DNA of 64,000 nt, taken from Sphingobium sp. YR768. Lineage in GTDB: Bacteria > Pseudomonadota > Alphaproteobacteria > Sphingomonadales > Sphingomonadaceae. The DNA lies in assembly GCF_900111125.1 (NCBI RefSeq), contig NZ_FOGE01000004.1:124001-188000 (forward strand). The letters run 5' to 3'. A program made the position numbers and the translations under genes. The notes under the pieces are model-generated. The model did not search any database, was not told where the DNA came from, and saw only the letters and a list, made by a program, of their open reading frames with translations. Below are positions 8,011 through 17,302 of the stretch, piece after piece (positions within the stretch are counted from its first letter, which is position 1; each line of letters begins with the position of its first letter).

Positions 8011-9360
8011 TTATCGTTTCTTCCGCTGCTGCTCGATCGCGGCGCGCGACACCATCGCGATATCCTGCGCCCGCAGATAGTCAACCGTGCCGGGCTTCAG
8101 CCCCTGCATGGCGGCGTCGGCGCTGCGCAGCGCCATCGGATATTGCGCCATCATCTCATAGCGTTCCGCCGTCGCCAGCGCCGCACGCGGAATATCCCCG
8201 CGCCGTTCATAGACGACACCCAGCTGATACCAGGCAAAGGGGTTCTCGCGATCCCGCTGCACGGCCAGCCGCAGCACCTGTTCGGCCTCCGCGAAATTGG
8301 CTTCATCCTCGGTCGCGATCAGCGCATGGGACAGCAACACCGAAATCAGCGGCTGGTTGGTCAGCTTCACGGCCTCGCGCAGCGGTGCCACGGCCAGAGC
8401 CGGCTTGCCGCTCTCCAGCAATATCTGCCCCTTCAGCTCCAGAAAATAGGGGTCATGCGGCATGGTGGCCAGTAACGCGTCGGCTTCGCTCAGCGCCTTC
8501 TCCGGATAGGCGCTCTTATGCCAGGCATAGGCGCGGGCATAATGGGCCGGGATCGTCTGGTCGCTCTCGGGATATTTGGCCAGCGTCTGGTTGGGTTCCG
8601 ACACGAATCCGATCAGCTTCGCCTTGATCCGCTCGAACCGGGCCTCCAGCGCCGGATCGGGCGGCCGGTCCCAGGCCGGATCGACGGTATAGACTTCGCG
8701 CAGCACATTGATGCGCTCGCCCGACAGCGGGTGGGTGCGCCCGTAACTATTGTCCTGCGGGATAGCGAGGCGATATTCCTGATTCTGGAGCTTCTTGAAA
8801 AATTCCAGACTGCCCCGGCCGCTGATTCCGGCGGTGTGCAGATAGCGCGCACCGGCAAGGTCGGCCGAGCTTTCCTGCGCGCGCGAAAAGGCCAGGAAAT
8901 TGCTCATCGCCGCCTGCTGGCCCAGCCCCAATATGCCCATGCCCGCTTCCGCGCCGCCCGCGGCGATCGCGGCGGCGCCCAGCACCAGGCTCAGCAGCGT
9001 CACGCTGGTCGCGGCCTTGATGCCTTCGCCCGAGCGGATGACATGGCCGCCCTCGATATGGCCCAGTTCATGCGCGACCACGCCCTGCAACTGGTTCACA
9101 TTGTCGGCCTGCGCGATCAGGCCGCTATGCACCCACACATATTGGCCGCCCGCGACGAAGGCGTTGATCTCCGGATCGTTGATGACCATGACCTGGACAT
9201 TCTTCGGCTCCATGCCGGCCGCCTTGACCAGCTGGCCCGACATGTCGGCCATGAAGGCTTCCGTCTCCGCATCGCGCAATATCTGCTGGGCCAGCGCCGG
9301 GCGCGTCATGCAGGCAATCGCGGCGATCAGCATCGCGCAATAGCGAAGGGACCGCCGCAT
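8011..9360 (-). CDS. M48 family metalloprotease with TPR-like C-terminus (BepA-like)
   Basis: A periplasmic zinc protease of about 449 residues. It has a signal peptide (LIAAIACMTRPALAQ), an M48 domain with the zinc motif HELGHIEGGH near residue 115, the following GLGQQAAMSNFLAFSRAQESSADLAG-type region carrying the third ligand in two short motifs, and a C-terminal half of repeated helices that read as tetratricopeptide units. This matches BepA/YfgC, which maintains outer-membrane assembly (BamA, LptD). Start 9360 is chosen for the signal peptide; the frame is open further up but without better start evidence. The DsbA-like gene follows immediately, which fits a joint role in envelope protein quality control. 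Confidence 0.9.
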   Translation of the reverse strand: MRRSLRYCAMLIAAIACMTRPALAQQILRDAETEAFMADMSGQLVKAAGMEPKNVQVMVINDPEINAFVAGGQYVWVHSGLIAQADNVNQLQGVVAHELGHIEGGHVIRSGEGIKAATSVTLLSLVLGAAAIAAGGAEAGMGILGLGQQAAMSNFLAFSRAQESSADLAGARYLHTAGISGRGSLEFFKKLQNQEYRLAIPQDNSYGRTHPLSGERINVLREVYTVDPAWDRPPDPALEARFERIKAKLIGFVSEPNQTLAKYPESDQTIPAHYARAYAWHKSAYPEKALSEADALLATMPHDPYFLELKGQILLESGKPALAVAPLREAVKLTNQPLISVLLSHALIATEDEANFAEAEQVLRLAVQRDRENPFAWYQLGVVYERRGDIPRAALATAERYEMMAQYPMALRSADAAMQGLKPGTVDYLRAQDIAMVSRAAIEQQRKKR

Positions 9361-9448
9361 CAGGCGGTGCCGCAGGAAAGAGGGCAGGGGACCGGCACGA
9401 TCGCGTGGTGCCCATATGGCCCTGAACCTGCCGTGAAGCATAGCCCAA

Positions 9449-9497
9449 CGAAAAGCGCCGCTGCGCGCCGGTCGAAATCCGGAGTGCAGCGGCGCTT
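9449..9497 (-). terminator. Intrinsic terminator of rne
   Basis: Perfect 12-base arms AAGCGCCGCTGC and GCAGCGGCGCTT enclose a 21-base loop. Reading on the minus strand the stem is followed by TTTTCG. It lies 25 bases past the rne stop, before the M48 protease gene. Confidence 0.75.
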
Positions 9498-9521
9498 GTT
9501 CATTCTGGTCTGCGTCCCGGC

Positions 9522-12197
9522 TTATTCGCCGAAGGTGCGCTGCCACCAGCCGCGGCGCGGTGCGCCTTCCTCGGCTTCGGCGTCCGCCGGCGCCGCTTCG
9601 GCGGCGACAGGCTCGGCCACGGGAGCAGCTTCGACCTCGGCAGGGGCTTCGACGGCGACCGCTTCAGCTACCACATCCGCCTTCTTGCGACGGGTGCGCT
9701 TGGGCTTGGCCGGCGCTTCCTCGGCCGCAGGGGCGGCTTCGGCAACGGGCGCTTCCTCTGCCACCACATCCGCCTTCTTGCGACGGGTACGCTTGGGCTT
9801 GGCCGGCGCTTCTTCCGCAACAGGCGCGGCTTCGGCAACCGGTGCAGGCGCTTCAGCCGGCACTTCGATCACCGCCTCGATCGGCTCGACCACCGATTCA
9901 GCCTTCTTGCGGGCGCGGGGACGGCGACGGGTCTTGGGGGCTTCCTCGGCGGGCGCCTCCTCGACCGGCGCGGCTTCGACAACCGGCTCGGCTTCCACAG
10001 CCGCTTCGGCGGCTTCCTCGACCGGCGCAGCGTCGCTCGCTTCGCCTTCGACGCTCACGGCCTCTTCGCCCCCTTCGCGACGGCGACGGCCCCCGCGACG
10101 GCCACGACGGCCACGGCGGCGCGCACCGCCTTCTTCCTCGCCAGCTTCGGAAGAGGTTTCAACGGCGCCTTCGACAGCCTCTTCAGCGACCGCGTCCTCC
10201 GCATCGACAGCCTCGTCTCCGGCGTCTTCGCCCTCTTCGGCCGTTTCGGCAGCGCCTTCTGCGCCATTCTCGTCGCGCTGGCCGCCACGACGGCGACGGC
10301 GACGACGGCGGCGACGGCCGCCATCGCGGTCCTCACGGTCGCCACGGTCCGCACGCTCTTCGCGTTCGGGGGCCGCTTCGGCCTCCTCGGCCTCTTCCTC
10401 TTCGATGTCGTCTTCGTCCTCGATGACCTCGAAATCATCTTCGTCTTCGGGGAGCGGCGTATAGTCGACCACCCGCTCCGGACGCGGCCCGCTGGCCTCG
10501 ACCGACATGCGCGCGCCCTCGATCTCGCCATCGGGCAGGATCGCGATCGTCACGCCATAGCGCTGCTCGATTTCGTCCAGTTCGCGGCGCTTGTTGTTGA
10601 GGACGTAGAAAGCCGCTTCCTGGCTGGCGCGCAGGGTGATGAGGCTGCCGCGACCACGCGCCGCTTCCTCTTCCAGCATGCGCAGCGCGCCCAGACCCGC
10701 CGACGAAGCGGTACGAACCAGACCGGTGCCTTCGCAATGCGGGCACTGGCGGGTCGAGGCTTCGAGGACACCGGTGCGCAGGCGCTGACGGCTCATTTCC
10801 ATCAGGCCGAAGCCCGAAATACGGCCGACCTGAATACGGGCGCGATCATCCTTCAGCGCCTCCTTCATCGCCTTCTCGACCTTACGGATGTTGGAGTTCA
10901 TCTCCATATCGATAAAGTCGATGACGACCAGGCCAGCCATATCGCGCAGGCGCAACTGACGCGCGATTTCGCGCGCGGCTTCCAGATTGGTCGCAACCGC
11001 CGTCTGCTCGATGCCATGCTCGCGCGTGGACCGGCCCGAGTTGATGTCGATCGACACCAAGGCTTCGGTCGGGTTGATGACCAGATAGCCACCGGACTTC
11101 AACTGCACGACGGGGTTGTACATCGCCGCCAGCTGATCCTCGACGCTGGCGCGCTGGAACAGCGACACCGCATCGGCATATTGCTTCACCCGGCGCGCAT
11201 GGCTGGGCATCAGCAGCTTCATGAAGTCCTTGGCCGCCTTATAGCCATATTCGCCCTCGACGATGACTTCCTCGATATCCTTGTTGTAGATATCGCGGAT
11301 CGCCCGCTTGATGAGGTCGCTGTCATTATGGATCAGCGCGGGGGCGTCGGACTTGAGCGTCTGTTCGCGAATCTCGTCCCACAGGCGGGCGAGATAGTCG
11401 AAGTCGCGCTTGATTTCCGGCTTGGTGCGCTGGAGGCCCGCGGTGCGCACGATGCAACCCATGGTCGAGGGCAGCGCCATTTCGGCGATGATCGACTTCA
11501 ACCGCTTGCGGTCGGCCGCGTTGCTGATCTTGCGCGAAATCCCGCCGCCATGCGACGTGTTCGGCATCAGCACGCAGTAACGACCGGCCAGCGACAAATA
11601 GGTGGTCAGTGCCGCACCCTTGTTGCCGCGTTCTTCCTTGACGACCTGCACCAGCAGCACCTGGCGGCGCTTGATGACGTCCTGAATCTTGTAACGACGG
11701 CGCAGCGCCATGCGCTTGCGGCGCAGTTCGTCGGCGGCTTCGTCACCGGCCTTGTCGCGCTTGCGGCGGCCGCCCTTGTTCGCTTCGGGGGCTTCGCCTT
11801 CGGCGCTTTCCTCATCATCATGATGATGGCTGGCTTCGACGACTTCTACGCCGTCCTCGCCTTCATCCTCATCATCATAATCGGCGCGCAGCGCAGCCTC
11901 TTCCTCGGCATGCTCGCGCTCTTCACGCAGCAATGCCTCGCGGTCTTCGCGCGGGATCTGATAATAATCGGGGTGGATTTCGCTGAAAGCGAGGAAGCCG
12001 TGGCGGTTGCCGCCATAATCCACGAAAGCCGCCTGAAGCGAAGGCTCCACGCGGGTCACTTTGGCCAGATAGATATTGCCTTTGAGCTGCTTGTGCTCGG
12101 CCGATTCGAAATCGAATTCCTCGATCCGGTTACCCTTGACGACTGCGACCCGGGTCTCTTCCCGGTGGCGCGCGTCGATCAGCATACGCATTGTCAT
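9522..12197 (-). CDS. rne: Ribonuclease E/G family endoribonuclease
   Basis: The 891-residue RNase E starts MTMRMLIDARHREETRV, normal for alphaproteobacteria. The S1 domain begins near residue 37 (GNIYLAKVTRVEPSLQAAFV) but is split by an acidic and His-rich insert of about 80 residues, then continues with KEERGNKGAALTTYLSLAGR. The catalytic DNase I-like part has the Mg ligand sites EALVSIDINSGRST and VVIDFIDMEMNSN, and the zinc link CPHCEGTG. The C-terminal third is low-complexity: acidic runs, an unbroken run of about ten Arg (positions near 10280-10320) and Ala/Glu/Pro-rich repeats with two near-identical copies of AKPKRTRRKKADVV. This tail is the expected degradosome scaffold and RNA-binding region. 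The gene is single, with a long leader. Confidence 0.97.
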   Translation of the reverse strand: MTMRMLIDARHREETRVAVVKGNRIEEFDFESAEHKQLKGNIYLAKVTRVEPSLQAAFVDYGGNRHGFLAFSEIHPDYYQIPREDREALLREEREHAEEEAALRADYDDEDEGEDGVEVVEASHHHDDEESAEGEAPEANKGGRRKRDKAGDEAADELRRKRMALRRRYKIQDVIKRRQVLLVQVVKEERGNKGAALTTYLSLAGRYCVLMPNTSHGGGISRKISNAADRKRLKSIIAEMALPSTMGCIVRTAGLQRTKPEIKRDFDYLARLWDEIREQTLKSDAPALIHNDSDLIKRAIRDIYNKDIEEVIVEGEYGYKAAKDFMKLLMPSHARRVKQYADAVSLFQRASVEDQLAAMYNPVVQLKSGGYLVINPTEALVSIDINSGRSTREHGIEQTAVATNLEAAREIARQLRLRDMAGLVVIDFIDMEMNSNIRKVEKAMKEALKDDRARIQVGRISGFGLMEMSRQRLRTGVLEASTRQCPHCEGTGLVRTASSAGLGALRMLEEEAARGRGSLITLRASQEAAFYVLNNKRRELDEIEQRYGVTIAILPDGEIEGARMSVEASGPRPERVVDYTPLPEDEDDFEVIEDEDDIEEEEAEEAEAAPEREERADRGDREDRDGGRRRRRRRRRRGGQRDENGAEGAAETAEEGEDAGDEAVDAEDAVAEEAVEGAVETSSEAGEEEGGARRRGRRGRRGGRRRREGGEEAVSVEGEASDAAPVEEAAEAAVEAEPVVEAAPVEEAPAEEAPKTRRRPRARKKAESVVEPIEAVIEVPAEAPAPVAEAAPVAEEAPAKPKRTRRKKADVVAEEAPVAEAAPAAEEAPAKPKRTRRKKADVVAEAVAVEAPAEVEAAPVAEPVAAEAAPADAEAEEGAPRRGWWQRTFGE

Positions 12198-12721
12198 TTA
12201 TATGTCTCCGGCGTGGACGGGCAGCGGCGCGGGGCCGCGCTTCCACGCGATAGTGATGGGACGGCCGGGCGCGCTCCAATGTGGGCGCGGATGTCGGCAT
12301 CGTCCGGGTTTCAAGGAAAAAGAGCGTGTCTGCTGCGTCGGCAGGGCCGGACAAGGCGCCGGGCCACACCATCCACGCCGCTTCGCCCGTTGCCGGGGCG
12401 AGCGTGGATGGAAATTCATGCCTCATGCAGCGTCAACCTGTTTACGTCATCGGCAGGGGTGCGATCCCGCGCCTGTCGATGCTTATCTCATTGGCCCCAA
12501 AGGCCGCTTTTGAAAAAGCGGACCTGTCAGGAATATGAATGGGTAGCAGTCAAATATCAAAGGGGCAACGGCTCCCTGAAATATTATGTCGAATCTGTGG
12601 CGGTGCCGCCTGACCCGCTTTTCATCCTGAAGACGCGATTAACCCTCTCATTTTACGCGACTCAAACCGGCGATGCTTAATCCGGAATTCAGCGTGGGGA
12701 CGCTTCGGACGGATCATCTTC
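12198..12721. other. Intergenic region between divergent rne and amidase genes
   Basis: About 520 bases without a supportable gene. It must hold the rne promoter and leader on the minus strand and the amidase promoter on the plus strand. A weak candidate rne promoter is TTGAGT (12665-12660) with TTAATC (12642-12637) at 17-base spacing, which would give a leader over 400 bases. A CCGCTTTTGAAAAAGCGG hairpin lies near 12502-12520. Long, structured rne leaders are known in other bacteria as sites of RNase E autoregulation; whether this one acts so is inference. Confidence 0.45.
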
Positions 12722-13999
12722 ATGAAATTTGGCTGGACGGCCAATGTGCAGGCGTTGCACAAACGACGCATGTTCCAAGGCCTTGCCCTGGCAGGCATGA
12801 TCATAGCGGCCCCCGGCAGTGCGGGTGGCATTTCCGGCGTGGATGTGCGCGACAACCATGTTGTCGTGCGGTTCGACGACCGTGTGAACGGCGCGTCCGC
12901 CTTCCTGCTGGATTCGCCCCGCCGCATCGCGCTCGATATCGATGGCGCCCAGATGCGGCGAGCGCAGTTCACGCCGGGACAGGGCAATATATCGGCGGTC
13001 CGTCAGGGGCAGCTGAGTGGCGGCACCGCGCGGGTGGTGCTCGACCTTGCCAGTCCGGCGACCCTGGGCGATGCGCAGATGGCGCCCGATGGCAAATCGC
13101 TCAGCTTCTCGCTGCGCGATGTCACCGATCAGCGCTTCCGGTCGGAAGTGGGCAGGGGGCGCACCCGCTTCGATGCCCCGGCCGACATGGCGGCGCGGCC
13201 GCAAAAGCGCATCCATTCCATCACCGTGCCGATCCCGGCCGCCGCGCGCGGTCTTTCCCTGCCGCCGGTGGAGGGCGCCCATGATGGCAGCCGGCCGTTG
13301 ATCGTGATCGACGCCGGCCATGGCGGCCATGATCCGGGCGCCATCAACAAGGAAAATGGCAAGCGCGAAAAGGATGTCACGCTGGCCATCGCCCAGGCGA
13401 TTCGCGATCAGCTGGTCAAGGGCGGCTGGGTGCGGGTGGCGCTGACCCGCGATGACGACAAGTTCCTGGTGCTTCAGGAACGCTATGGCATCGCGCGCAA
13501 GATGGGGGCGGACCTGTTCATCTCCATCCATGCCGACGCCGCCGAAAATACCGAAGCTCATGGCGCGACCGTCTACACCTTGTCCGAAACCGCCTCCGAC
13601 CGCGAAGCCGCCCGGCTCGCCGCGCGGGAGAATAAGGCGGATATCATCAATGGCGTGAACCTTGGCGGCCAGTCGGGCGATGTCTCCTCGATCCTGATCG
13701 ACCTGACGCAGCGCGAATCGATGAATATCTCGGCCAATTTCGCCCGCCTGTTGCAGCGGGAGGCCGCACCCTATGTGCCCTTCCGCAGCGCCTATCACCG
13801 CTTTGCCTCGCTGATGGTGCTCAAGGCGCCGGACACGCCGTCGATCCTGTTCGAAACCGGCTATATCAGCAATGCCGACGACAGCGCCTTCCTGTCCTCC
13901 CGCGAAGGACAGGGCAAGATCGCCCGTGGCGTCGCCCGCGCGATCGAAGTCCATTTCGCCCGCAAGCTGGCGATGCGCGACGGCACGGCCGGGGGGTGA
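12722..13999 (+). CDS. N-acetylmuramoyl-L-alanine amidase (AmiC-type, AMIN + Amidase_3)
   Basis: A 425-residue exported zinc amidase that cleaves the stem peptide from peptidoglycan during cell separation. After the N-terminal export signal (LALAGMIIAAPGSAGG) there is an AMIN domain to about residue 140 (DNHVVVRFDDRVNGASAF), a linker, then the Amidase_3 domain from about 190. Zinc and catalytic sites can be seen: IDAGHGGHDPGA, ENGKREKD, ISIHADAAENTEAHGA and, near the end, ILFETGYISNADDS. The AMIN domain suggests septal targeting. It precedes PBP1A in the same direction, with a repeat element between. The start could also be the internal ATG 16 codons later. Confidence 0.95.
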   Translation: MKFGWTANVQALHKRRMFQGLALAGMIIAAPGSAGGISGVDVRDNHVVVRFDDRVNGASAFLLDSPRRIALDIDGAQMRRAQFTPGQGNISAVRQGQLSGGTARVVLDLASPATLGDAQMAPDGKSLSFSLRDVTDQRFRSEVGRGRTRFDAPADMAARPQKRIHSITVPIPAAARGLSLPPVEGAHDGSRPLIVIDAGHGGHDPGAINKENGKREKDVTLAIAQAIRDQLVKGGWVRVALTRDDDKFLVLQERYGIARKMGADLFISIHADAAENTEAHGATVYTLSETASDREAARLAARENKADIINGVNLGGQSGDVSSILIDLTQRESMNISANFARLLQREAAPYVPFRSAYHRFASLMVLKAPDTPSILFETGYISNADDSAFLSSREGQGKIARGVARAIEVHFARKLAMRDGTAGG

Positions 14000-14071
14000 G
14001 AGTTTGTTTGGAAGATGCGTGAAAGAGCGCATTTTCGATGCGGATGCGCCAGAGGCGCATTCCCAAACATG
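14000..14071. repeat. GTTTG-ended inverted repeat element, short form
   Basis: Begins right after the amidase stop. The ends GTTTGGAAGATGCG and CGCATTCCCAAAC are inverted copies. The interior holds GAAAGAGCGCATTTT and GCGGATGCGCC-AGAGGCGCAT blocks that match, in reverse orientation, the flanks of the long element at 39975-40128; the large central palindrome of that element is absent here. The rest of the gap to 14285 shows no gene. Confidence 0.75.
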
Positions 14072-14285
14072 TCCTATGGGCGGGGCCTTTGCTATCATGG
14101 CTCCGCCTTTTCGATAGGATCAGGGATGCGCAATAAAATTTCAAAATCTGCGGGAAATATGCGAAGTTAAGGGATCGTTGTTCGCGCACCTTGCCCGGTT
14201 CAGGCGCGGGACCGGCCACCAGATGCGGCCGATCGCATGATCGCCACTGGCCTTGGCCGCGATTTGACCCTAGAGCCTCATTCCC

Positions 14286-16829
14286 ATGGAAGAGGCCCGT
14301 TCCGAAACCGCCCCTAAGTCCTTTGCCTATCGCCTGCGCCGTGACGCCGGGGGCCTGTTTGGACGCTTGCGCCCCCTATGGCAGCGCCGCCTGTTCCGCT
14401 GGGCGGCGATCCTGCTGGGCGGCTTCCTGCTTTTCTGCGCGCTGTTCTGGGTGATTTTCGCCCGTGGGCTGCCAGACGCTGCCACGCTGCTGGAATATGA
14501 GCCCCCGCTGCCGACCATCGTGCGCGACATCAACGGCCAGCCGGTGCACAGCTATGCCCGCGAACGCCGCGTCCAGCTGCAATATAGCGATTATCCGCAA
14601 CAGTTGATCCACGCCTATCTCGCGGCGGAGGACAAGACCTTCTTCGACCATCATGGCGTCGATTTCCCCGGCTTTGCCGGCGCGGTGTTCGACTATGCCA
14701 GCAAGCTGGGTTCGGGCCAGCGCGCGCGCGGCGGTTCCACCATCACCCAGCAGGTGGCTAAGAATCTTCTGATCGGCGACGAATATTCCCCCACCCGCAA
14801 GGTGAAGGAGATGATCCTCGCCTGGCGCATGGAAAATGTGCTGAGCAAGCAGCAGATCCTCGAACTCTATCTCAACCAGATATTCCTCGGGCGGAACGCC
14901 TATGGCGTGCAGGCGGCGGCCCGCGCCTATTTCGACAAGGATGTCGCCGACCTCCAGTTGCCCGAAATGGCCTATCTCGCCATCCTGCCCAAGGGGCCGG
15001 CCAATTATCGCCCGGAAAGCGAAACCGGCCATGCCCGCGCGCTCGACCGGCGCAACTGGGCGCTGGGCGAGATGGAGAAGAATGGCTGGATCACCGCCGC
15101 CCAGCGCGCCGCCGCACAGGCTCAGCCGCTCGGCACCGTCGCCGCGCACGGCTCCAGCTTCGATGCCCGCGCCGGCGGCTATTATATGGAGGAAGTGCGC
15201 CGTCGCCTGATCCAGCTCTTCGGCGAAAAGGCGGAGGATGGCCCCAACAGCGTCTATGCCGGTGGCCTCTGGGTGCGCAGCCCCTATGATCCCACGCTAC
15301 AGGATCATGTCGCCACCTCGCTGCGAAACGGCCTGCTGCGCTTCGACGCCGGGCGCGGCTGGTCCGGCCCGGTCGGCCATGTGAATGTCGACAATGGCTG
15401 GGAGAAGGAACTGGCGGCCAGCTATATCGACGTCGATTATGCTGAGTGGCGGGTCGCGGTAATCATCAGCCGCACATCCACGGACGCGCAGATTGGTTTC
15501 GCCGACGGCAGCACCGGTACGCTGCCCGCGGGCGCGGCGCAGACGCCCTATCGCAAGACCGGCGGCCCCGCCTTCTCGGCGATGAAGCCCGGCGACCTGA
15601 TCGTCGTGGCGCGCAACGGATCGAGCTGGGCGCTGCGCAACATTCCCGAAGTGTCCGGCGGCATGATCGCGGAGGAAGTCCATACCGGCCGCATCCGCGC
15701 GATGCAGGGCGGTTTCGATTCGCGCCTGTCCAGCTACAACCGCGCGACACAGGCGCTGCGGCAGCCGGGGTCGACCATCAAGCCGTTCGTCTATGCCGCC
15801 GCGCTCGACAATGGCATGACCCCCGCTTCGATCATCGTCGATGGGCCGCTCTGCGTCTATCAGGGCGCCGGCCTCGGCCAGAAATGCTTCCGCAACTTCT
15901 CCGGCGGCAGCGCCGGGCCGCAGACGATGCGCTGGGGCGTGGAGCAATCCCGCAACCTGATGACCGTGCGGGCCGCCAGCCAGACCGGCATGGACCGCGT
16001 CGTGCGCACCATCAAGAATATGGGGATTGGCGATTATCAGCCCTATCTCTCCTTCGCGCTGGGCGCGGGCGAGACGACGGTGGAACGCATGGTCAATGCC
16101 TATGCGGCGCTCGCCAATCAGGGCCGGCAATTCCCGCCCAAGGTCATGGATTATGTGCAGGACCGGCGCGGCAAGGTGATCTGGCCGGAACGCTGGCGCC
16201 CCTGCGACGGCTGCAACATGCCGAACTGGGACGGCAAGCCGATGCCCCGCTTCGGCATGGAGGGCAAGCAGGTGATGAACCCGATGACCGCCTATCAGGT
16301 CGTCCACATCACCGAAGGCGTGATCCAGCGCGGCACCGCCACGGTGCTGGCCGATCTCAATCGCCCGCTCTTCGGCAAGACCGGCACCACCAACGGCCCG
16401 ACCAATGTCTGGTTCGTGGGCGGATCGCCCGACATCGTCGCGGGCGTCTATATCGGCTATGACAAGCCGCGGAGCCTGGGCGGCTGGGCACAGGGCGGCC
16501 GCATCGCTGCGCCGATCTGGAAGGCGGCGATGACGCCGCTGCTGGAAACCATGCCCAAGACGCCCTTCGTCGCCCCGGCCGGCATCCGCATGGTCGCGAT
16601 CGACCGCCGATCGGGCAAGCGCGTCTATGGCGCCTGGCCCGGCACCGATCCCAAGCCGGCGGTCATCTGGGAAGCGTTCAAGCCCGAATCCGAACCGCGC
16701 CGCTCCATCCGCAAGGAAGAAGCCGAAGAACAGGCCAAGGTCGCCGCCGCCCGCGCCGCCCGCGCGGTGTCCAACGGCCGCCGCCGCAACGACGCCGATT
16801 TCCTGGAAGGGCAAGGCGGGATTTACTGA
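14286..16829 (+). CDS. mrcA: Penicillin-binding protein 1A (bifunctional glycosyltransferase/transpeptidase)
   Basis: The 847-residue class A PBP polymerises and cross-links peptidoglycan. It has one N-terminal helix (WAAILLGGFLLFCALFWVIFA within two short motifs), then the GT51 domain with AAEDKTFFDHHGVD and RGGSTITQQVAKNLL, an OB-like insert, and the transpeptidase with SxxK (QPGSTIKPF), SxN (SRN) and KTG (FGKTGTTNGPTN). Length is normal for PBP1A of this group. The C-terminus is Arg/Ala-rich and ends VSNGRRRNDADFLEGQGGIY. A diverged second copy of the last 81 coding bases lies about 970 bases downstream. In sphingomonads prfB usually follows directly, so the DNA from 16834 to about 18.7 kb looks inserted. 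Confidence 0.96.
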   Translation: MEEARSETAPKSFAYRLRRDAGGLFGRLRPLWQRRLFRWAAILLGGFLLFCALFWVIFARGLPDAATLLEYEPPLPTIVRDINGQPVHSYARERRVQLQYSDYPQQLIHAYLAAEDKTFFDHHGVDFPGFAGAVFDYASKLGSGQRARGGSTITQQVAKNLLIGDEYSPTRKVKEMILAWRMENVLSKQQILELYLNQIFLGRNAYGVQAAARAYFDKDVADLQLPEMAYLAILPKGPANYRPESETGHARALDRRNWALGEMEKNGWITAAQRAAAQAQPLGTVAAHGSSFDARAGGYYMEEVRRRLIQLFGEKAEDGPNSVYAGGLWVRSPYDPTLQDHVATSLRNGLLRFDAGRGWSGPVGHVNVDNGWEKELAASYIDVDYAEWRVAVIISRTSTDAQIGFADGSTGTLPAGAAQTPYRKTGGPAFSAMKPGDLIVVARNGSSWALRNIPEVSGGMIAEEVHTGRIRAMQGGFDSRLSSYNRATQALRQPGSTIKPFVYAAALDNGMTPASIIVDGPLCVYQGAGLGQKCFRNFSGGSAGPQTMRWGVEQSRNLMTVRAASQTGMDRVVRTIKNMGIGDYQPYLSFALGAGETTVERMVNAYAALANQGRQFPPKVMDYVQDRRGKVIWPERWRPCDGCNMPNWDGKPMPRFGMEGKQVMNPMTAYQVVHITEGVIQRGTATVLADLNRPLFGKTGTTNGPTNVWFVGGSPDIVAGVYIGYDKPRSLGGWAQGGRIAAPIWKAAMTPLLETMPKTPFVAPAGIRMVAIDRRSGKRVYGAWPGTDPKPAVIWEAFKPESEPRRSIRKEEAEEQAKVAAARAARAVSNGRRRNDADFLEGQGGIY

Positions 16830-16833
16830 GGGG

Positions 16834-17124
16834 ATGGCGGGCCGTATTCTTCTCATCGACGGGATGCTGTCAGGCACCGGGATCAGAGATAAAATGGAGG
16901 GTGGCTATATTGAGCCTTCCGACATTGGCTTGAGTCCGACCGTATGTTCTGACTTGGCAGAATGGCTTCTACGGTATGAAGATGCTCATTATGAGGGTTT
17001 TAAACCGCACGTGGTGGAGCAACTCGATCAAGCGGGTTTACTATTGGCAAGTCGCGTATCTATCGAATTGTCCGATGTTGAAGTCGGGTATTTTTCCGAC
17101 GGACGAATGACCCAACTGCGCTGA
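16834..17124 (+). CDS. Hypothetical 96-residue protein
   Basis: Starts four bases after the PBP1A stop; the PBP1A stop region supplies GAGGGG directly before the ATG. The product begins MAGRILLIDGMLSGTGIRDK, is acidic, and includes YEDAHYEGFKPHVVEQLDQAGLLLASRV. No signal peptide or membrane segment is seen. Base composition is lower in GC than the neighbours, which suggests acquired DNA. I do not recognise the family. It could be an immunity or accessory protein, but nothing in the sequence shows this. Confidence 0.6.
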   Translation: MAGRILLIDGMLSGTGIRDKMEGGYIEPSDIGLSPTVCSDLAEWLLRYEDAHYEGFKPHVVEQLDQAGLLLASRVSIELSDVEVGYFSDGRMTQLR

Positions 17125-17177
17125 TCGTTTGTCAGCTTGGCGTGAATGGGTGACATCCACTTTGTGCGTGGGGTGAA

Positions 17178-17293
17178 CTACCCCTCCGTCATCGCTTCGC
17201 GATGCCACCTCCCCTTTCAGGGGAGGAATAATGCTACGAAAAATCCTCCCCTGGAAGGGGAGGTGGCTGGCCGCAGGCCAGACGGAGGGGTAG
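17178..17293. repeat. Large palindrome upstream of the DUF559 gene
   Basis: Outer arms CTACCCCTCCGTC and GACGGAGGGGTAG are perfect inverted copies. Inside are the paired blocks CCACCTCCCCTTTCAGGGG and CCCCTGGAAGGGGAGGTGG. Each half also contains a minor hairpin (ATCGCTTCGCGAT; CTGGCCGCAGGCCAG). The palindrome ends nine bases before the DUF559 start. The left-half sequence recurs just after the DUF559 stop. Confidence 0.82.
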
Positions 17294-17302
17294 GGTGCGG
17301 CC

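Noticed and set aside
8518-12680. Two long plus-strand frames over the M48 protease and rne
   Set aside because: Antisense products include Ser/Ala/Arg runs that merely mirror the repeats of the RNase E tail.
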